Below, piece after piece: positions 20,044 through 29,492 of a DNA stretch of 64,000 bases. This DNA comes from Vreelandella zhuhanensis (lineage in GTDB: Bacteria; Pseudomonadota; Gammaproteobacteria; Pseudomonadales; Halomonadaceae), in the NCBI RefSeq assembly GCF_009793355.1, contig NZ_WTKP01000001.1, positions 248,001 through 312,000 on the forward strand, read 5' to 3'. Under the pieces are notes generated by a model. It worked only from the letters and a program-made list of their open reading frames with translations, was not told the DNA's origin and made no database searches. The position numbers and the translations under genes were made by a program. Position 1 is the first letter of the stretch. Each line of letters begins with the position of its first letter.

Positions 20044-20052
20044 ATAATAACA
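20044..20052 (-). promoter_or_regulatory. Possible extended -10 promoter of sspA
   Basis: On the minus strand TGTTATTAT (TGn plus TATTAT) lies about 30 bases upstream of the sspA start. No clear -35 accompanies it, as is common for extended -10 promoters. Prediction by eye only. Confidence 0.4.
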
Positions 20053-20097
20053 TGCCCACACCAAGTTAGGCGAAGACATGTACCAGCATTCACTCTA

Positions 20098-20137
20098 TAT
20101 AAAAACACAAAGGGCGCGCGGTTTTCACCGTGCGCCC
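20098..20137 (-). terminator. Terminator after the cytochrome bc1 operon
   Basis: On the minus strand GGGCGCACGG and CCGCGCGCCC form a 10-base stem (one mismatch) around a 6-base loop, followed by TTTGTGTTTTT. It lies 22 bases beyond the cytochrome c1 stop and ends petABC. Confidence 0.85.
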
Positions 20138-20159
20138 TGATGATCTGATCAGTCAATGA

Positions 20160-20927
20160 TCAGTGTACGTCTCGCCAATACTCGCGCTTGAGCAGATAAG
20201 CGATAACTCCGAAAATAAAGATGAATATCAGCACCTTAGGAGCCAAGGCTTGAGCCTGGAGCTTGGAAGGCTCACCGACGTAAGCCAGAAAGTTGGTCAG
20301 GTCGTAGGCCACTTCTTCGAACTCAGCCGGCTCCATGCTGCCCGGCTGAGTCACTTGAAGTACGCCACAGGCCTGGTACTTGCCCGTCAAGGGGTCAAGC
20401 TCAGCGCCTTCGACAGGGCGATCCACCGCGGCACAGACCTTCTCCTGAACCCCCTGCAAGGGTTCAAGCACGTTAGGCATGGCCACCAACTCGAAGACTG
20501 AATTGTTGACCCCGAAAGGACGGCTTGGATCCTTGTAGAAACTCAGCAGGTAAGAATAAATCCAATCGGTGCCTCGCACCCTTGAGCGCAGCGTCAGGTC
20601 CGGCGGCGGCGCACCAAACCAGTTTTCACCATCTTCATTCTTCATGGCGTTATGCATCTGGTCATTGAAGGCCAGGCTGGACGAGAAGATTAAATTATCT
20701 TCCACCAGATCCTGTGGCATCCCCAGATCTTCCGCAGCCCGCGCAAAGCGTTGATGCTCCAAGGAATGACAGCCCATGCAATAGTTTACATAAAGCTTCA
20801 TCCCACGCTGAAGTGAATCCTGATCCTGCAGATCGGGCGTCATCGAGTGAGGAACGTCTTCTCCGCCAGCTCCCCATGCCATGAAAGGCATCAGGGCAAA
20901 TAGCAGCACAAACAGTTGCTTTTTCAT
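20160..20927 (-). CDS. petC: Cytochrome c1 subunit of the bc1 complex
   Basis: Haem c subunit passing electrons from the Rieske centre to soluble or membrane cytochrome c. The signal peptide MKKQLFVLLFALMPFMAWGAGG precedes the haem site C50-M-G-C53-H54. The likely axial methionine is in VAMPNVLEPL. A C-terminal membrane anchor (about residues 225-245, VLIFIFIFGVIAYLLKREYW) ends the protein. The true ATG at 20927 overlaps the last base of the cytochrome b stop (TAATG); the longer upstream frame is not the gene. Confidence 0.96.
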   Translation of the reverse strand: MKKQLFVLLFALMPFMAWGAGGEDVPHSMTPDLQDQDSLQRGMKLYVNYCMGCHSLEHQRFARAAEDLGMPQDLVEDNLIFSSSLAFNDQMHNAMKNEDGENWFGAPPPDLTLRSRVRGTDWIYSYLLSFYKDPSRPFGVNNSVFELVAMPNVLEPLQGVQEKVCAAVDRPVEGAELDPLTGKYQACGVLQVTQPGSMEPAEFEEVAYDLTNFLAYVGEPSKLQAQALAPKVLIFIFIFGVIAYLLKREYWRDVH

Positions 20928-22186
20928 TAGCCAGTCACCCTTTCCGGAACGGGTTTGGTCTTCTCCAGCTTGGTGTATATAGGCATCAGCAGGAAGAAGG
21001 CGAAGTACAGGGCAGTGCAAATCTGAGCCACCACAGTGCGTGCAGCTGTTGTCGGCAATGCCCCGAGAATTCCCAGGATGATGAAGCTGATGGCAAATAC
21101 CGCTAGCGCCACCTTGGACATCCAGCCTTTGTAACGAATGGACAGAACCGGGCTACGGTCCAGCCATGGCAGCACGAACAGAACCGCAATGGCACCACCC
21201 ATAAAGAGAACGCCGAGGAACTTTGCATCCAGGCCAAACAGGCTGAACGTAATGGCGCGCAGGATGGCGTAGAAAGGCGTGAAGTACCAAACTGGTGCAA
21301 TGTGATCAGGCGTCACGAGCGGGTTGGCAGGTTCAAAGTTAGGCTTCTCGAGGAAATAGCCCCCACCTTCCGGAAAGTAGAAGATTACAACAGCGAAGAC
21401 AAACAAGAAAATGGCAATACCCACCAAGTCCTTCACGGTGTAGTAAGGATGGAAAGGAATGCCATCCAGCGGCTTGCCGGTTTCATCTTTCTTGGCCTTG
21501 ATGTTGACCCCATCCGGGTTGTTGGAACCCACCTCATGCAAAGCAATAATGTGCAGCACTACCAATGCCAGAATAACGATGGGCAACGCCACCACATGCA
21601 AGGCAAAGAAGCGGTTCAAGGTGATACCGGAAATCAAAAAGTCACCGCGTATCCACTGGGTAAGATCTCCACCGATCACCGGAATCGCTGAGAACAGCGA
21701 AATGATTACTTGGGCTCCCCAGTAGGACATCTGCCCCCAAGGCAAGAGGTAACCCATGAAAGCTTCCGCCATCAAGGCAAGGTAAATTGCCATGCCGAAG
21801 ATCCAGATCAACTCACGCGGCGCCTTGTAGGAGCCATACATCAATGCCCGAAACATATGTAGATAGATCACTGCAAAAAATGCCGTGGCCCCGGTGGAAT
21901 GCATATAGCGGATCAACCAACCGAATTCGACATCCCGCATGATGTATTCAACGGAGGCAAAGGCGCCTTCAGCAGAAGGGTTGTAGCTCATGGTCAACCA
22001 GACACCGGTGAGTATCTGATTGACCAGCACCACCATGGCCAACACACCGAAAATATAGAAGAAATTGAAATTCTTGGGAGCGTAATACTGGGTCAGGTGC
22101 TCCTGAACCATCTGTGTGGCGGGAAAGCGGTCATCAATCCAGCGCATGAAGCCGCTTTCCGCCTTGGCTTTGTTCGGGTTACCCAT
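20927..22186 (-). CDS. petB: Cytochrome b subunit of the bc1 complex
   Basis: Membrane core of ubiquinol:cytochrome c reductase, with two b haems and the Qo and Qi sites. Its 419 residues hold eight or nine hydrophobic helices. Haem-ligand histidines lie in the YMHSTGATAFFAVIYLHMFR and FFALHVVALPIVILALVVLHIIALHEVG helices. The Qo-site motif PEGGGYF/PDHIAPVWYFTPFYAILRAI region resembles the PEWY loop (here the tetrapeptide is APVWYF). It overlaps the Rieske stop by one base (TGATG). Confidence 0.97.
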   Translation of the reverse strand: MGNPNKAKAESGFMRWIDDRFPATQMVQEHLTQYYAPKNFNFFYIFGVLAMVVLVNQILTGVWLTMSYNPSAEGAFASVEYIMRDVEFGWLIRYMHSTGATAFFAVIYLHMFRALMYGSYKAPRELIWIFGMAIYLALMAEAFMGYLLPWGQMSYWGAQVIISLFSAIPVIGGDLTQWIRGDFLISGITLNRFFALHVVALPIVILALVVLHIIALHEVGSNNPDGVNIKAKKDETGKPLDGIPFHPYYTVKDLVGIAIFLFVFAVVIFYFPEGGGYFLEKPNFEPANPLVTPDHIAPVWYFTPFYAILRAITFSLFGLDAKFLGVLFMGGAIAVLFVLPWLDRSPVLSIRYKGWMSKVALAVFAISFIILGILGALPTTAARTVVAQICTALYFAFFLLMPIYTKLEKTKPVPERVTG

Positions 22187-22776
22187 CAGGCAGCCTCCTC
22201 ATCTTCGCCGACGATAATGTCGTCGCCTTCAAAGCGGTACGGGGGCACTTCCAGATTGGTGGGTGCCGGCACATTGACGAACACACGGCCCGCCAGGTCA
22301 AAGTAGGAACCATGGCATGGACAGAAGAAACCACCCGGCCAGTTATCGGTTACCGCCGCCTCGGGTTCGGGGCGATACAAGGGCGAGCAACCCAAGTGAG
22401 TACAGATACCGATCAAAACACCGATTTCCGGACGAATGGAGCGCAGCTCGCTAGAAGCATATGCAGGCTGCTGTGGAACACTTGAATCTGGATCAGCCAA
22501 CCGCTCCGATTCGATACCCAAGGTACGCTCAAGCATTTCGGGCGTACGATTGATAACCCATATGGGACGTCCACGCCATTCGACGGTCATCCGCTGCCCC
22601 GCCTCAAGCTTGGAAATATCTGCTCGAACCGGCGCACCCGCCGCTCTCGCCCTGGCACTGGGCTGCCAGGAAGCCACAAAGGGGACCGCAACCCCGACAG
22701 CACCTACCGCACCTACCACGGTAGTAGCGCCCACGAGGAAACGGCGCCGGCCTTTGTTTACGCCGTTATCTGCCAT
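22186..22776 (-). CDS. petA: Rieske iron-sulfur subunit of the bc1 complex
   Basis: 2Fe-2S subunit that takes electrons from ubiquinol. The N-terminus has a twin-arginine-like RRRFLVGATTVVGAVGAVGVAVPF uncleaved anchor. Cluster box 1 is C125-T-H127-L-G-C130 and box 2 is C152-P-C154-H155-G-S: C125, H127, C152 and H155 bind the cluster, and C130/C154 should form the disulfide. The start at 22776 is chosen for GGGAG upstream; an ATG at 22791 is an alternative. First gene of petABC. Confidence 0.95.
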   Translation of the reverse strand: MADNGVNKGRRRFLVGATTVVGAVGAVGVAVPFVASWQPSARARAAGAPVRADISKLEAGQRMTVEWRGRPIWVINRTPEMLERTLGIESERLADPDSSVPQQPAYASSELRSIRPEIGVLIGICTHLGCSPLYRPEPEAAVTDNWPGGFFCPCHGSYFDLAGRVFVNVPAPTNLEVPPYRFEGDDIIVGEDEEAA

Positions 22777-22854
22777 TAAGGTTTCTCCCATCAACTTATC
22801 CGTTACATTACCCCAAGGAAGGCGTTCCGGGGCAACGGATATCAAATGCGTTCT

Positions 22855-22883
22855 ATGTTAAAAAAACATGCCGCTTCGCACAA
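22855..22883 (-). promoter_or_regulatory. Predicted sigma-70 promoter of petABC
   Basis: On the minus strand TTGTGC and TAACAT are separated by 17 bases, about 75 bases upstream of the Rieske start. The spacing is optimal and each hexamer keeps three or four consensus positions. Prediction by eye only. Confidence 0.45.
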
Positions 22884-22933
22884 GGACAACAAGCCTTGAC
22901 CAAGGTGGTAGACAGAACGTAATTCATTGATAT

Positions 22934-22974
22934 TAAAACAAAAACGCCCAGGCCAAATAGACCCGGGCGTTTTG
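22934..22974 (-). terminator. Terminator after rpsI
   Basis: On the minus strand AACGCCCGGG ... CCTGGGCGTT forms a stable stem, followed by TTTTGTTTT. It lies 15 bases past the rpsI stop and separates rplM-rpsI from petABC. Confidence 0.88.
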
Positions 22975-22989
22975 CCGCATAGCGTAAAA

Positions 22990-23379
22990 TTAACGCTTGG
23001 AGAACTGCGGGCGGCGACGCGCTTTGCGCAGGCCGACTTTCTTACGTTCAACCTGGCGCGCATCGCGCGTTACATAGCCAGCTTCACGCAGGGCAGGACG
23101 GAAGTCCTCATTATACACCATCAAGGCACGTGTTATGCCGTGACGGATAGCCCCTGCCTGTGAAGAACCACCACCACCGGCGACAGTGACGTAGGCGTCG
23201 AACTGGTTCAAAGTGTCGGTCAATTCGAGCGGCTGACGAACCACCATACGACCGGTAACCCGACCGAAATATGAATCCAGGTCGTGATTATTGACGACGA
23301 TCTTGCCGGAGCCCGGCTTCAGAAACACACGGGCAGTGGAAGTCTTGCGGCGCCCGGTACCATAATACTGTTGAGTCAT
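22990..23379 (-). CDS. rpsI: 30S ribosomal protein S9
   Basis: Small-subunit protein whose basic C-terminal tail reaches the P-site tRNA. Its 129 residues end in the conserved [35 protein letters not shown] and [18 protein letters not shown] are family signatures. It lies 13 bases downstream of rplM, the universal L13-S9 pair. Confidence 0.98.
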   Translation of the reverse strand: MTQQYYGTGRRKTSTARVFLKPGSGKIVVNNHDLDSYFGRVTGRMVVRQPLELTDTLNQFDAYVTVAGGGGSSQAGAIRHGITRALMVYNEDFRPALREAGYVTRDARQVERKKVGLRKARRRPQFSKR

Positions 23380-23392
23380 GGCGAAGCTTTCC

Positions 23393-23821
23393 TCAGAGGT
23401 TCAGTTCAAGCGGCTGCTGGGCAGCATGCGGATGCTCGGCACCGGCATATACTTTGAGCTTGGTGTACATGGCACGGCCCATGGGGCCCTTGGGCAGCAT
23501 GCCCTTGACCGCAGACTCGATAACGCGCTCGGGAGCGTAAGCAATCATCTTGTCGAAGGTCATGGAACGCAGGCCGCCCGGATAACCGGTGTGGCGATAA
23601 TAGGTTTTCGCCTTGGCCTTGTTACCGGTCACATGGACTTTCTCGGCGTTGATCACGACGATGTAGTCGCCAGTATCAACGTGAGGGGTAAATTCGGGCT
23701 TGTGCTTACCGCGCAAACGGCGAGCAATTTCGGTAGCCAGACGACCGAGCGTCTTGTCCTTAGCGTCGACAACATACCAGTCGCGCTGGACGGACTGCGG
23801 CTTAGCACTGAACGTCTTCAT
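23393..23821 (-). CDS. rplM: 50S ribosomal protein L13
   Basis: Early-assembly large-subunit protein. The start [20 protein letters not shown] at 23821 is the family start; the upstream ATG at 23833 would add only four residues. [36 protein letters not shown] and [20 protein letters not shown] are typical. Its 142 residues match the family. The upstream leader of about 130 bases is long enough for the autogenous control known for rplM-rpsI in Escherichia coli, but I did not identify the structure. Confidence 0.98.
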   Translation of the reverse strand: MKTFSAKPQSVQRDWYVVDAKDKTLGRLATEIARRLRGKHKPEFTPHVDTGDYIVVINAEKVHVTGNKAKAKTYYRHTGYPGGLRSMTFDKMIAYAPERVIESAVKGMLPKGPMGRAMYTKLKVYAGAEHPHAAQQPLELNL

Positions 23822-23960
23822 GGATGGAATCACCAGATTAAGTGTATTGGGTTCTTTCCTCGATAAACTGAGGATAAACCGTCCCTATTTTTTTTGGTTG
23901 CGACTTCTGCTGGCTTGCCGCCATTAGAGCCAACAACGTAATGCTGTAATGCGAGGCGGC

Positions 23961-23989
23961 ATTCTACATCAACCCTTTCCCCAAGTTAA
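23961..23989 (-). promoter_or_regulatory. Predicted sigma-70 promoter of rplM-rpsI
   Basis: On the minus strand TTAACT and TAGAAT are separated by 17 bases. Transcription would begin near 23954, giving a leader of about 130 bases before rplM. Prediction by eye only. Confidence 0.45.
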
Positions 23990-24029
23990 GCACAACCAGC
24001 AACATTTCAGTCGTCACGGTGAGAGGCGC

Positions 24030-25211
24030 TCAAGGCTTGTGAGCCAAAGCCAGATATTCATGGGACTGCATCTCCTCCAAGCGCGACAGCGTACGCTGGA
24101 ACTCGAACTTCAAACGTCCATCCAGATATAGCTGCGCCACCGGCACTTCCGCCGACATCAGCAACTTGACACCCCGATCATAGAACTCATCGACCATATT
24201 GATGAAACGCCGTATCTGGTCATCCTTGCTTGCATCCATTTGTTTTACATTGGAGACCAGTACGGTATGAAACTCACGTGCAAGCTCGATATAGTCGTTT
24301 TGACTTCGCGGCCCATCACATAATTCGGCAAACTCGAACCAGACTACGTCGTCATGAAGACAGCGCGCGGTGAGAACACGATGATTGATTTCCAAAGGAG
24401 CATTAGCTTCCCCTGGGTGACCGGCAATTTCACGAAAACTGCGCGCCAATTCCTTTTCGGCCGCTTCATCCAGCGGCGAATGAAAGATTTCCGCCCTCTC
24501 CAAGGCTCGCAGCCGATAATCCACACCCGAGTCGACATTGACTACCCGGCAATGACGCTTCAGCAGCTCGATTGCCGGTAGAAAACGGGCACGCTGCAAG
24601 CCGTCCTTGTAGAGCTGATCAGGCACGATATTGGAGGTAGTCACCAGCACCACACCACGCTCGAATAATGCTTCCAGAAGATTTGCCAAAATCATTGCAT
24701 CGGTGATGTCCTTGACGAAAAATTCATCGAAACAAATGACACGCGCCTCGGAGGCAAATTTTCCGGCAATCAAGGCCAAAGGGTTCTTCTCTCCCTTATA
24801 ATGGCCTAATTCATTATGCACACGCTGCATGAAGCGATGAAAGTGCGTGCGCATCTTCTCAGGAAAGGGCAAGGCTTCATAGAAAGTATCCACCAGATAG
24901 GTCTTGCCCCGCCCTACTCCTCCCCAGAAATACAAGCCACGTATTGCGGGCTCCGAAAGAGCGCCGTTCGTATCAGGCTTTCTTCCCAACAACCCCGCCA
25001 TGCGGGCCTTTAATCCTTTAGTCGCCACCACGGATTTTGGTGTAGGCGCGGGCGTCGCCACCAACTCATCGTACAATCGCTGCAAATGGGCAACAGCAGC
25101 TTCCTGAGCTGGGTCGTAGGCAAAGTCGTCCCGCACCAGATCGGCACGATAGCGCTCTACTGGTGTAGCGGGCCTGGTCGCTCCCCGCTCGGTCGTTGGC
25201 GTTGCGTTCAT
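24030..25211 (-). CDS. zapE: Cell division protein ZapE (AFG1-family ATPase)
   Basis: AAA-like P-loop ATPase that associates with the Z-ring under stress or low oxygen in Escherichia coli. Walker A is GLYFWGGVGRGKTYLVDTFYEALPF; ARVICFDEFFVKDITDAMILANLLEALF is the Walker B region; LVTTSNIVPDQLYKDGLQRARFLPAIELLKRHC is the sensor/arginine region. All are typical of the family. The start at 25211 (MNATPTTERG) has GGGGAAG upstream; 393 residues. It is divergent from zapG, another division-linked gene. Confidence 0.94.
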   Translation of the reverse strand: MNATPTTERGATRPATPVERYRADLVRDDFAYDPAQEAAVAHLQRLYDELVATPAPTPKSVVATKGLKARMAGLLGRKPDTNGALSEPAIRGLYFWGGVGRGKTYLVDTFYEALPFPEKMRTHFHRFMQRVHNELGHYKGEKNPLALIAGKFASEARVICFDEFFVKDITDAMILANLLEALFERGVVLVTTSNIVPDQLYKDGLQRARFLPAIELLKRHCRVVNVDSGVDYRLRALERAEIFHSPLDEAAEKELARSFREIAGHPGEANAPLEINHRVLTARCLHDDVVWFEFAELCDGPRSQNDYIELAREFHTVLVSNVKQMDASKDDQIRRFINMVDEFYDRGVKLLMSAEVPVAQLYLDGRLKFEFQRTLSRLEEMQSHEYLALAHKP

Positions 25212-25242
25212 CCAGCTTCCCCCGACGGCGTGAAATATAGAT

Positions 25243-25285
25243 GGCGCAGTCACTCTGGCTGCGCCCTCAAGAGGCGGTAATTATA
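25243..25285 (-). promoter_or_regulatory. Possible zapE promoter -10 and leader hairpin
   Basis: On the minus strand a perfect TATAAT lies at 25285-25280, with only a poor -35. Just downstream, GGCGCAG (25243-25249) and CTGCGCC (25259-25265) form a perfect 7-base stem in the zapE leader. No U-run follows the hairpin, so it is not a terminator. Confidence 0.4.
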
Positions 25286-25315
25286 CGCCGACTGCATGCT
25301 AAGCGCATGATTGGA

Positions 25316-25346
25316 TTGACCCGACTATCAACCTGCCCTCTATAAT
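25316..25346 (+). promoter_or_regulatory. Predicted zapG promoter
   Basis: TTGACC (25316-25321) and a perfect TATAAT (25341-25346) are separated by 19 bases, somewhat longer than ideal. The leader to the zapG GTG would be about 80 bases. Confidence 0.5.
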
Positions 25347-25432
25347 GGTGTTGCCGGGGTTTACTTAACGCCCTTTTATCGGGATATTCATTACGCCAGT
25401 ATCCGGCATGTTTAGGCGCCAGGGAGAATAAC

Positions 25433-25885
25433 GTGGAAGCAAACACCCAGCTGACGTTTGCCATTATCGGCATCGTAATCGGTATTGTGATTGGAATAGT
25501 CGGCTATCGCTTATTTAGCAAAAGCCACCGTGAAATCCAGAAAATGAGGCAGAAACTACTGGAGCGAGACCACCAGCTAGCCGAACTTAAGGGCGGTATG
25601 GGGGAAAACCTGCTCAGCATTCAACAGCGTCTCAACAATATTCGTCATGAAGCGGATCAACTGGAAAATCAACTCAATGACGATGCCAGCCGCTGGCAAC
25701 TGGAAGGTGTTTCATCCCGCCTGGACGTACCAGGACAGGATGCGCGCTCTCAGCCGACAGACTCAACTCCAGGTGAAACGCCGCCCAGCGTGCCACGCGA
25801 CTATGCGGACGGCAGCAGTGGTACGCTTTCCGAAGACTTCGGCCTCAGAGACAACCAGGAAGCGCCACAGCCGCCACGCTATTGA
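25433..25885 (+). CDS. zapG: ZapG / YhcB family (DUF1043) inner-membrane protein
   Basis: Single-pass inner-membrane protein linked in enterobacteria to coordination of cell division and envelope synthesis. A GTG start follows AGGGAG. The N-terminal membrane helix is rich in I, G and V (about residues 8-28), followed by KSHREIQKMRQKLLERDHQLAEL, a coiled coil to about residue 85, and a disordered, Pro/Ser-rich C-terminus. Its 150 residues match the family. It is next to zapE, as in many gammaproteobacteria. Confidence 0.9.
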   Translation: MEANTQLTFAIIGIVIGIVIGIVGYRLFSKSHREIQKMRQKLLERDHQLAELKGGMGENLLSIQQRLNNIRHEADQLENQLNDDASRWQLEGVSSRLDVPGQDARSQPTDSTPGETPPSVPRDYADGSSGTLSEDFGLRDNQEAPQPPRY

Positions 25886-25979
25886 GTCCGGTGACAGCGA
25901 GTGCCGTTTGCGTCTGGCGCCAAGCGTCGCTTACCAGCGTGACACCTTCTATCTATAGCAGACACCCCAAACTATCCAG

Positions 25980-25999
25980 CCCCGCTTAGGCGGGGTTTG
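25980..25999 (+). terminator. Short terminator-like hairpin after zapG
   Basis: CCCCGCTTAGGCGGGG followed by TTTGG on the plus strand. The stem includes the stop codon of the convergent Nif3-like gene. The U-run is short, so strength is uncertain. Confidence 0.45.
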
Positions 26000-26747
26000 G
26001 AATGTCCACGAAACGGTGCATGACGCCATACTCGCGAGATAGCCACTCGCCTAATGCCTGAATGCCGTAACGTTCGGTGGCGTGATGCCCAGCAGCCAGA
26101 TAATGAATCCCCATCTCTCTTGCCAGATGCGTGGTCCGTTCCGATATCTCGCCGGAGATAAACGCCTGGGCACCGCCTTCATATGCTGCGCCGATCATGT
26201 CCTGCGCACCTCCTGTGCACCATGCCACGCGCTCGATGGGCTGTTCGGAAGATGCTTCAATCAACAATGGTTCACGGCCTAGCTTTTGCGTCAGCTGCTG
26301 CGCAAGCTCACCGCTTGTCATAGGCTGCGGCAGACGCCCTTTCCATAACAGACCTTCCCCGAGCTCAGCATCAATACAACCCTCGACTTGCCAGCCAAGA
26401 TGACGCGCCAATTCAGCGTTATTACCCAGAACGGCGTGAGCATCCAGAGGCAGGTGGTAAGCCACCAGATTGATATCATGGGTCAACAACGTCTTGATGC
26501 GTCGTTGCTTCATACCGGTAATTGCCAGCGGTTCGTTTTTCCAAAAATATCCATGATGTACCAACAGCATATCGGCGTTCCAAGCTACGGCCTCGTCCAG
26601 CAAGGCCTGGCAGGCAGTCACTCCCGTCATGACACGCGTCACATGCTCGCGCCCAGACACCTGTAGCCCATTGAGAGTGAAATCTTTGAAACGCTTTATA
26701 TGCAGCTCGTTATCACAGGCAGCCACCAACCTAGCGCTTTCCACCAT
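25986..26747 (-). CDS. Nif3-like dinuclear metal-center protein (YbgI/DUF34 family)
   Basis: Nif3/YbgI family protein that binds two metal ions; often labelled GTP cyclohydrolase 1 type 2, but the cellular role is unsettled. Metal-site segments LLVHHGYFWKNEP near residues 60-73 and HHATERYGIQALGEWL near the C-terminus are present, with NLVAYHLPLDAH between them. Its 253 residues correspond to the short bacterial form. It is divergent from the AlgW/DegS-type protease gene and convergent with zapG. Confidence 0.9.
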   Translation of the reverse strand: MVESARLVAACDNELHIKRFKDFTLNGLQVSGREHVTRVMTGVTACQALLDEAVAWNADMLLVHHGYFWKNEPLAITGMKQRRIKTLLTHDINLVAYHLPLDAHAVLGNNAELARHLGWQVEGCIDAELGEGLLWKGRLPQPMTSGELAQQLTQKLGREPLLIEASSEQPIERVAWCTGGAQDMIGAAYEGGAQAFISGEISERTTHLAREMGIHYLAAGHHATERYGIQALGEWLSREYGVMHRFVDIPNPA

Positions 26748-26887
26748 GCACCTTCTCCTCAGGTTAGTCTTTTCTTGTTTAACGTTCGTCGATCTGAATG
26801 CGTCGAACTGAAAGTGTTACGATAACGTCATTGTAAAATATCGGCATGGTTACTGTGAGCCATTGCCTGGACCAAGGGAAACGTTGC

Positions 26888-28141
26888 ATGCCACGTTTAA
26901 TGCTGCCTTATATCTGGCCCGTCATTGCCGGAGTTCTGCTCGCCGGCCTGCTGCTTATCGCCTTTCCCGAGCAATTATCTTCGCCATTAAGCCCTACCAG
27001 GCCCGAAACGCCCTCGTCTCCACCGCTTTCTTTGGTGCCTACAGCGGAGCAGGAGCTTTCTCGCTCGGCTCCTGAAATCCGCCAAGCGGCACCACTGTCC
27101 AGCATACAAGGGCCTGTTAGTTACGCCGATGCGGTCAATCAGGCAGCGCCTGCGGTGGTCAATATCTATTCTTCACGTATCGTTGAACGCGACCAGCATC
27201 CGTTGATGTCCGATCCTTTCTTCCAGCAGTTTTTTGGCGGTGACGACACCACTAATCAGCAACGCATGCTGTCAAGCCTTGGGTCTGGCGTCATCGTCAG
27301 CCAAGATGGTTATGTATTGACCAATCATCACGTGATCAGCGGTGCCGATGAAATACAGGTGGCCCTGCGTGACGGTAGAGAAACCTTGGCCGAAGTGATA
27401 GGCACTGACCCCGAAAGCGACCTGGCAGTGTTGCGCATTCCCCTTGAGAGCTTGCCAAGTATTACATTGGCCGATTCCACGGCAGTGGCCGTGGGTGACG
27501 TTGCCTTGGCTATCGGCAACCCTTTTGGGGTCGGTCAGACCGTGACCATGGGAATCATCAGCGCAACAGGGCGCAACCATCTGGGGCTTAACGCTTACGA
27601 AGACTTCATTCAGACCGATGCGGCCATCAACCCCGGCAACTCCGGCGGTGCTCTGGTCAATGCTGAGGGAGCCCTGGTCGGAATTAATACCGCCATTTTC
27701 TCCCGCTCGGGTGGCTCGCAAGGTATCGGCTTCGCCATTCCGGCCAACCTGGCCCACAGCATTCTTGATGAACTCGTCACTCAAGGACGGGTGATTCGTG
27801 GCTGGCTGGGCATTGAAGCCCAGGCATTATCCCGCGAATTGGCTGCATCTTTCGGATTACGCGTCCCCCAGGGGGTGATCGTATCCAGTGTAGTTGAAGG
27901 CGGCCCAGCCGCAGAAGCCGGCCTACAACCCGGGGACGTGCTGCTCGAAGTGGATGGTCGCCCCATCATGGACGCCCCCACGACCATGAGCGAGGTCGCC
28001 TCCATCCCCCCCGGCACCACGCTCCCACTGACCGTGGTACGTAACGGCGAACGCCTGCAGATAACGCTTGAAGTAGGCGAGCGCCCAGTCCCCACCCTGA
28101 GAGCACAGCGCAGGGCGGAGCAAGACAGGTCCACCCCCTGA
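26888..28141 (+). CDS. algW: Periplasmic trypsin-like serine protease, AlgW/DegS type
   Basis: Inner-membrane-anchored HtrA protease that, in Pseudomonas (AlgW) and Escherichia coli (DegS), cleaves the anti-sigma factor to start the extracytoplasmic stress response. An N-terminal membrane segment (about residues 7-27) and a Pro/Ser-rich linker precede the protease domain. The triad is H148 (LTNHHVI), D178 (ESDLAVL) and S252 (NPGNSGGAL). One PDZ domain lies at about residues 290-385. A single PDZ with a membrane anchor separates it from DegP. The start at 26888 is chosen over 26846. Adjacent to hisD, as algW is in Pseudomonas; sigma-E/MucA partners are not in the window. Confidence 0.9.
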   Translation: MPRLMLPYIWPVIAGVLLAGLLLIAFPEQLSSPLSPTRPETPSSPPLSLVPTAEQELSRSAPEIRQAAPLSSIQGPVSYADAVNQAAPAVVNIYSSRIVERDQHPLMSDPFFQQFFGGDDTTNQQRMLSSLGSGVIVSQDGYVLTNHHVISGADEIQVALRDGRETLAEVIGTDPESDLAVLRIPLESLPSITLADSTAVAVGDVALAIGNPFGVGQTVTMGIISATGRNHLGLNAYEDFIQTDAAINPGNSGGALVNAEGALVGINTAIFSRSGGSQGIGFAIPANLAHSILDELVTQGRVIRGWLGIEAQALSRELAASFGLRVPQGVIVSSVVEGGPAAEAGLQPGDVLLEVDGRPIMDAPTTMSEVASIPPGTTLPLTVVRNGERLQITLEVGERPVPTLRAQRRAEQDRSTP

Positions 28142-28150
28142 GCCGTTACG

Positions 28151-29470
28151 TTACTTTCGAATACGGTACTCGGCCGAGCGCGCGTGGGCGGTAAGCGATT
28201 CGCCACGCGCCAAGGTGGAGGCCAACTTGCCAAGTTCCGAGGCGCCTGCGGCCGAACAATGAATAATCGAGGAGCGCTTCTGGAAATCGTACACCCCCAA
28301 CGGCGAGGAAAAACGCGTGGTCCCCGAGGTCGGCAACACATGGTTGGGGCCGGCACAGTAATCGCCCAATGCCTCGGCGGTATAGCGCCCCATGAAGATT
28401 GCGCCCGCATGACGGACTTCGCTTAACCAGGATTCCGGCGCTTCCACGGAAAGCTCCAGGTGCTCTGGCGCAATCCGGTTGATCAGCATAAGTGCCTCGT
28501 CCGGGTCATTGCAGTGAATCAGGGCACCCCGCCGAGCCAGGGACTCCCGTATGATTGCCTCGCGCTCCATGGTAGGGAGCAAGCGTTCGATCGATTCAGC
28601 CACGGCATCCAGGTGGGCGGCGTCCCAACTGACCAGGATAGCCTGTGCATCTTCATCGTGTTCGGCTTGGGAAAACAGGTCCATCGCCAACCAGTCGCTA
28701 TTGGTCTTGCCGTCCGACACGACGAGAATTTCCGAGGGCCCGGCGATCATGTCGATGCCTACCTGCCCGAAGACGGCACGCTTGGCCGTGGCCACGTAGA
28801 TATTGCCGGGGCCGACCACCTTGTCCACCCGCGGTACGGTCTGGGTACCATAGGCAAGGGCGGCTACCGCCTGTGCCCCACCAATAGTGAAAACGTGATC
28901 GACCCCTGCCAGGTGAGCCGCGGCCAGCACCAGTTCATTGAGAATACCGTCCGGGGTGGGCACCACCATGACGATCTCACGGACTCCGGCAACATGGGCG
29001 GGAATGGCATTCATCAGCACCGATGACGGGTAAGCGGCCTTGCCTCCCGGCACGTAAATACCGGCACGGTCCAGCGGGGTCACCTTTTGCCCCAGCACAG
29101 TGCCGTCAGCCTCTTCATATTGCCAGGACGTGGGTTTTTGCCGTTCGTGATAAACACGGATGCGCTCCGCTGCCTGGGTCAATGCCTCCCGCTGAACAAC
29201 CGGCAACCCCTCGTAGGCCTGCTGCAAGCGTTCCGCCGACAGCATCAGTTGATCAATACTCGTTACATCAAGGCGGTCAAAACGGTTGGTGGCTTCGATC
29301 ACGGCACTGTCGCCATGCTCCTTTACTGCCGCCAGAATGTCGTGAACGCGCTGTTGAACCGTACTATCGGAGACCCCTTCCCACGCCAACAACGTGTCAA
29401 GATGCTGATTGAAATCCGCTTCCTGGGTGGCCAAACGGGTCATTGCTACCGGGGGAAATTGCTCGCTCAT
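28151..29470 (-). CDS. hisD: Histidinol dehydrogenase HisD
   Basis: Zinc-dependent NAD enzyme for the last two steps of histidine synthesis. Signatures: [67 protein letters not shown] and [28 protein letters not shown]. Its 439 residues are full length. It lies 22 bases downstream of hisG; the rest of the his pathway is not in this window. Its end is convergent with the AlgW-type gene, nine bases away. Confidence 0.98.
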   Translation of the reverse strand: MSEQFPPVAMTRLATQEADFNQHLDTLLAWEGVSDSTVQQRVHDILAAVKEHGDSAVIEATNRFDRLDVTSIDQLMLSAERLQQAYEGLPVVQREALTQAAERIRVYHERQKPTSWQYEEADGTVLGQKVTPLDRAGIYVPGGKAAYPSSVLMNAIPAHVAGVREIVMVVPTPDGILNELVLAAAHLAGVDHVFTIGGAQAVAALAYGTQTVPRVDKVVGPGNIYVATAKRAVFGQVGIDMIAGPSEILVVSDGKTNSDWLAMDLFSQAEHDEDAQAILVSWDAAHLDAVAESIERLLPTMEREAIIRESLARRGALIHCNDPDEALMLINRIAPEHLELSVEAPESWLSEVRHAGAIFMGRYTAEALGDYCAGPNHVLPTSGTTRFSSPLGVYDFQKRSSIIHCSAAGASELGKLASTLARGESLTAHARSAEYRIRK

Positions 29471-29492
29471 GGGAAGGTGCTCCTTGCATCAT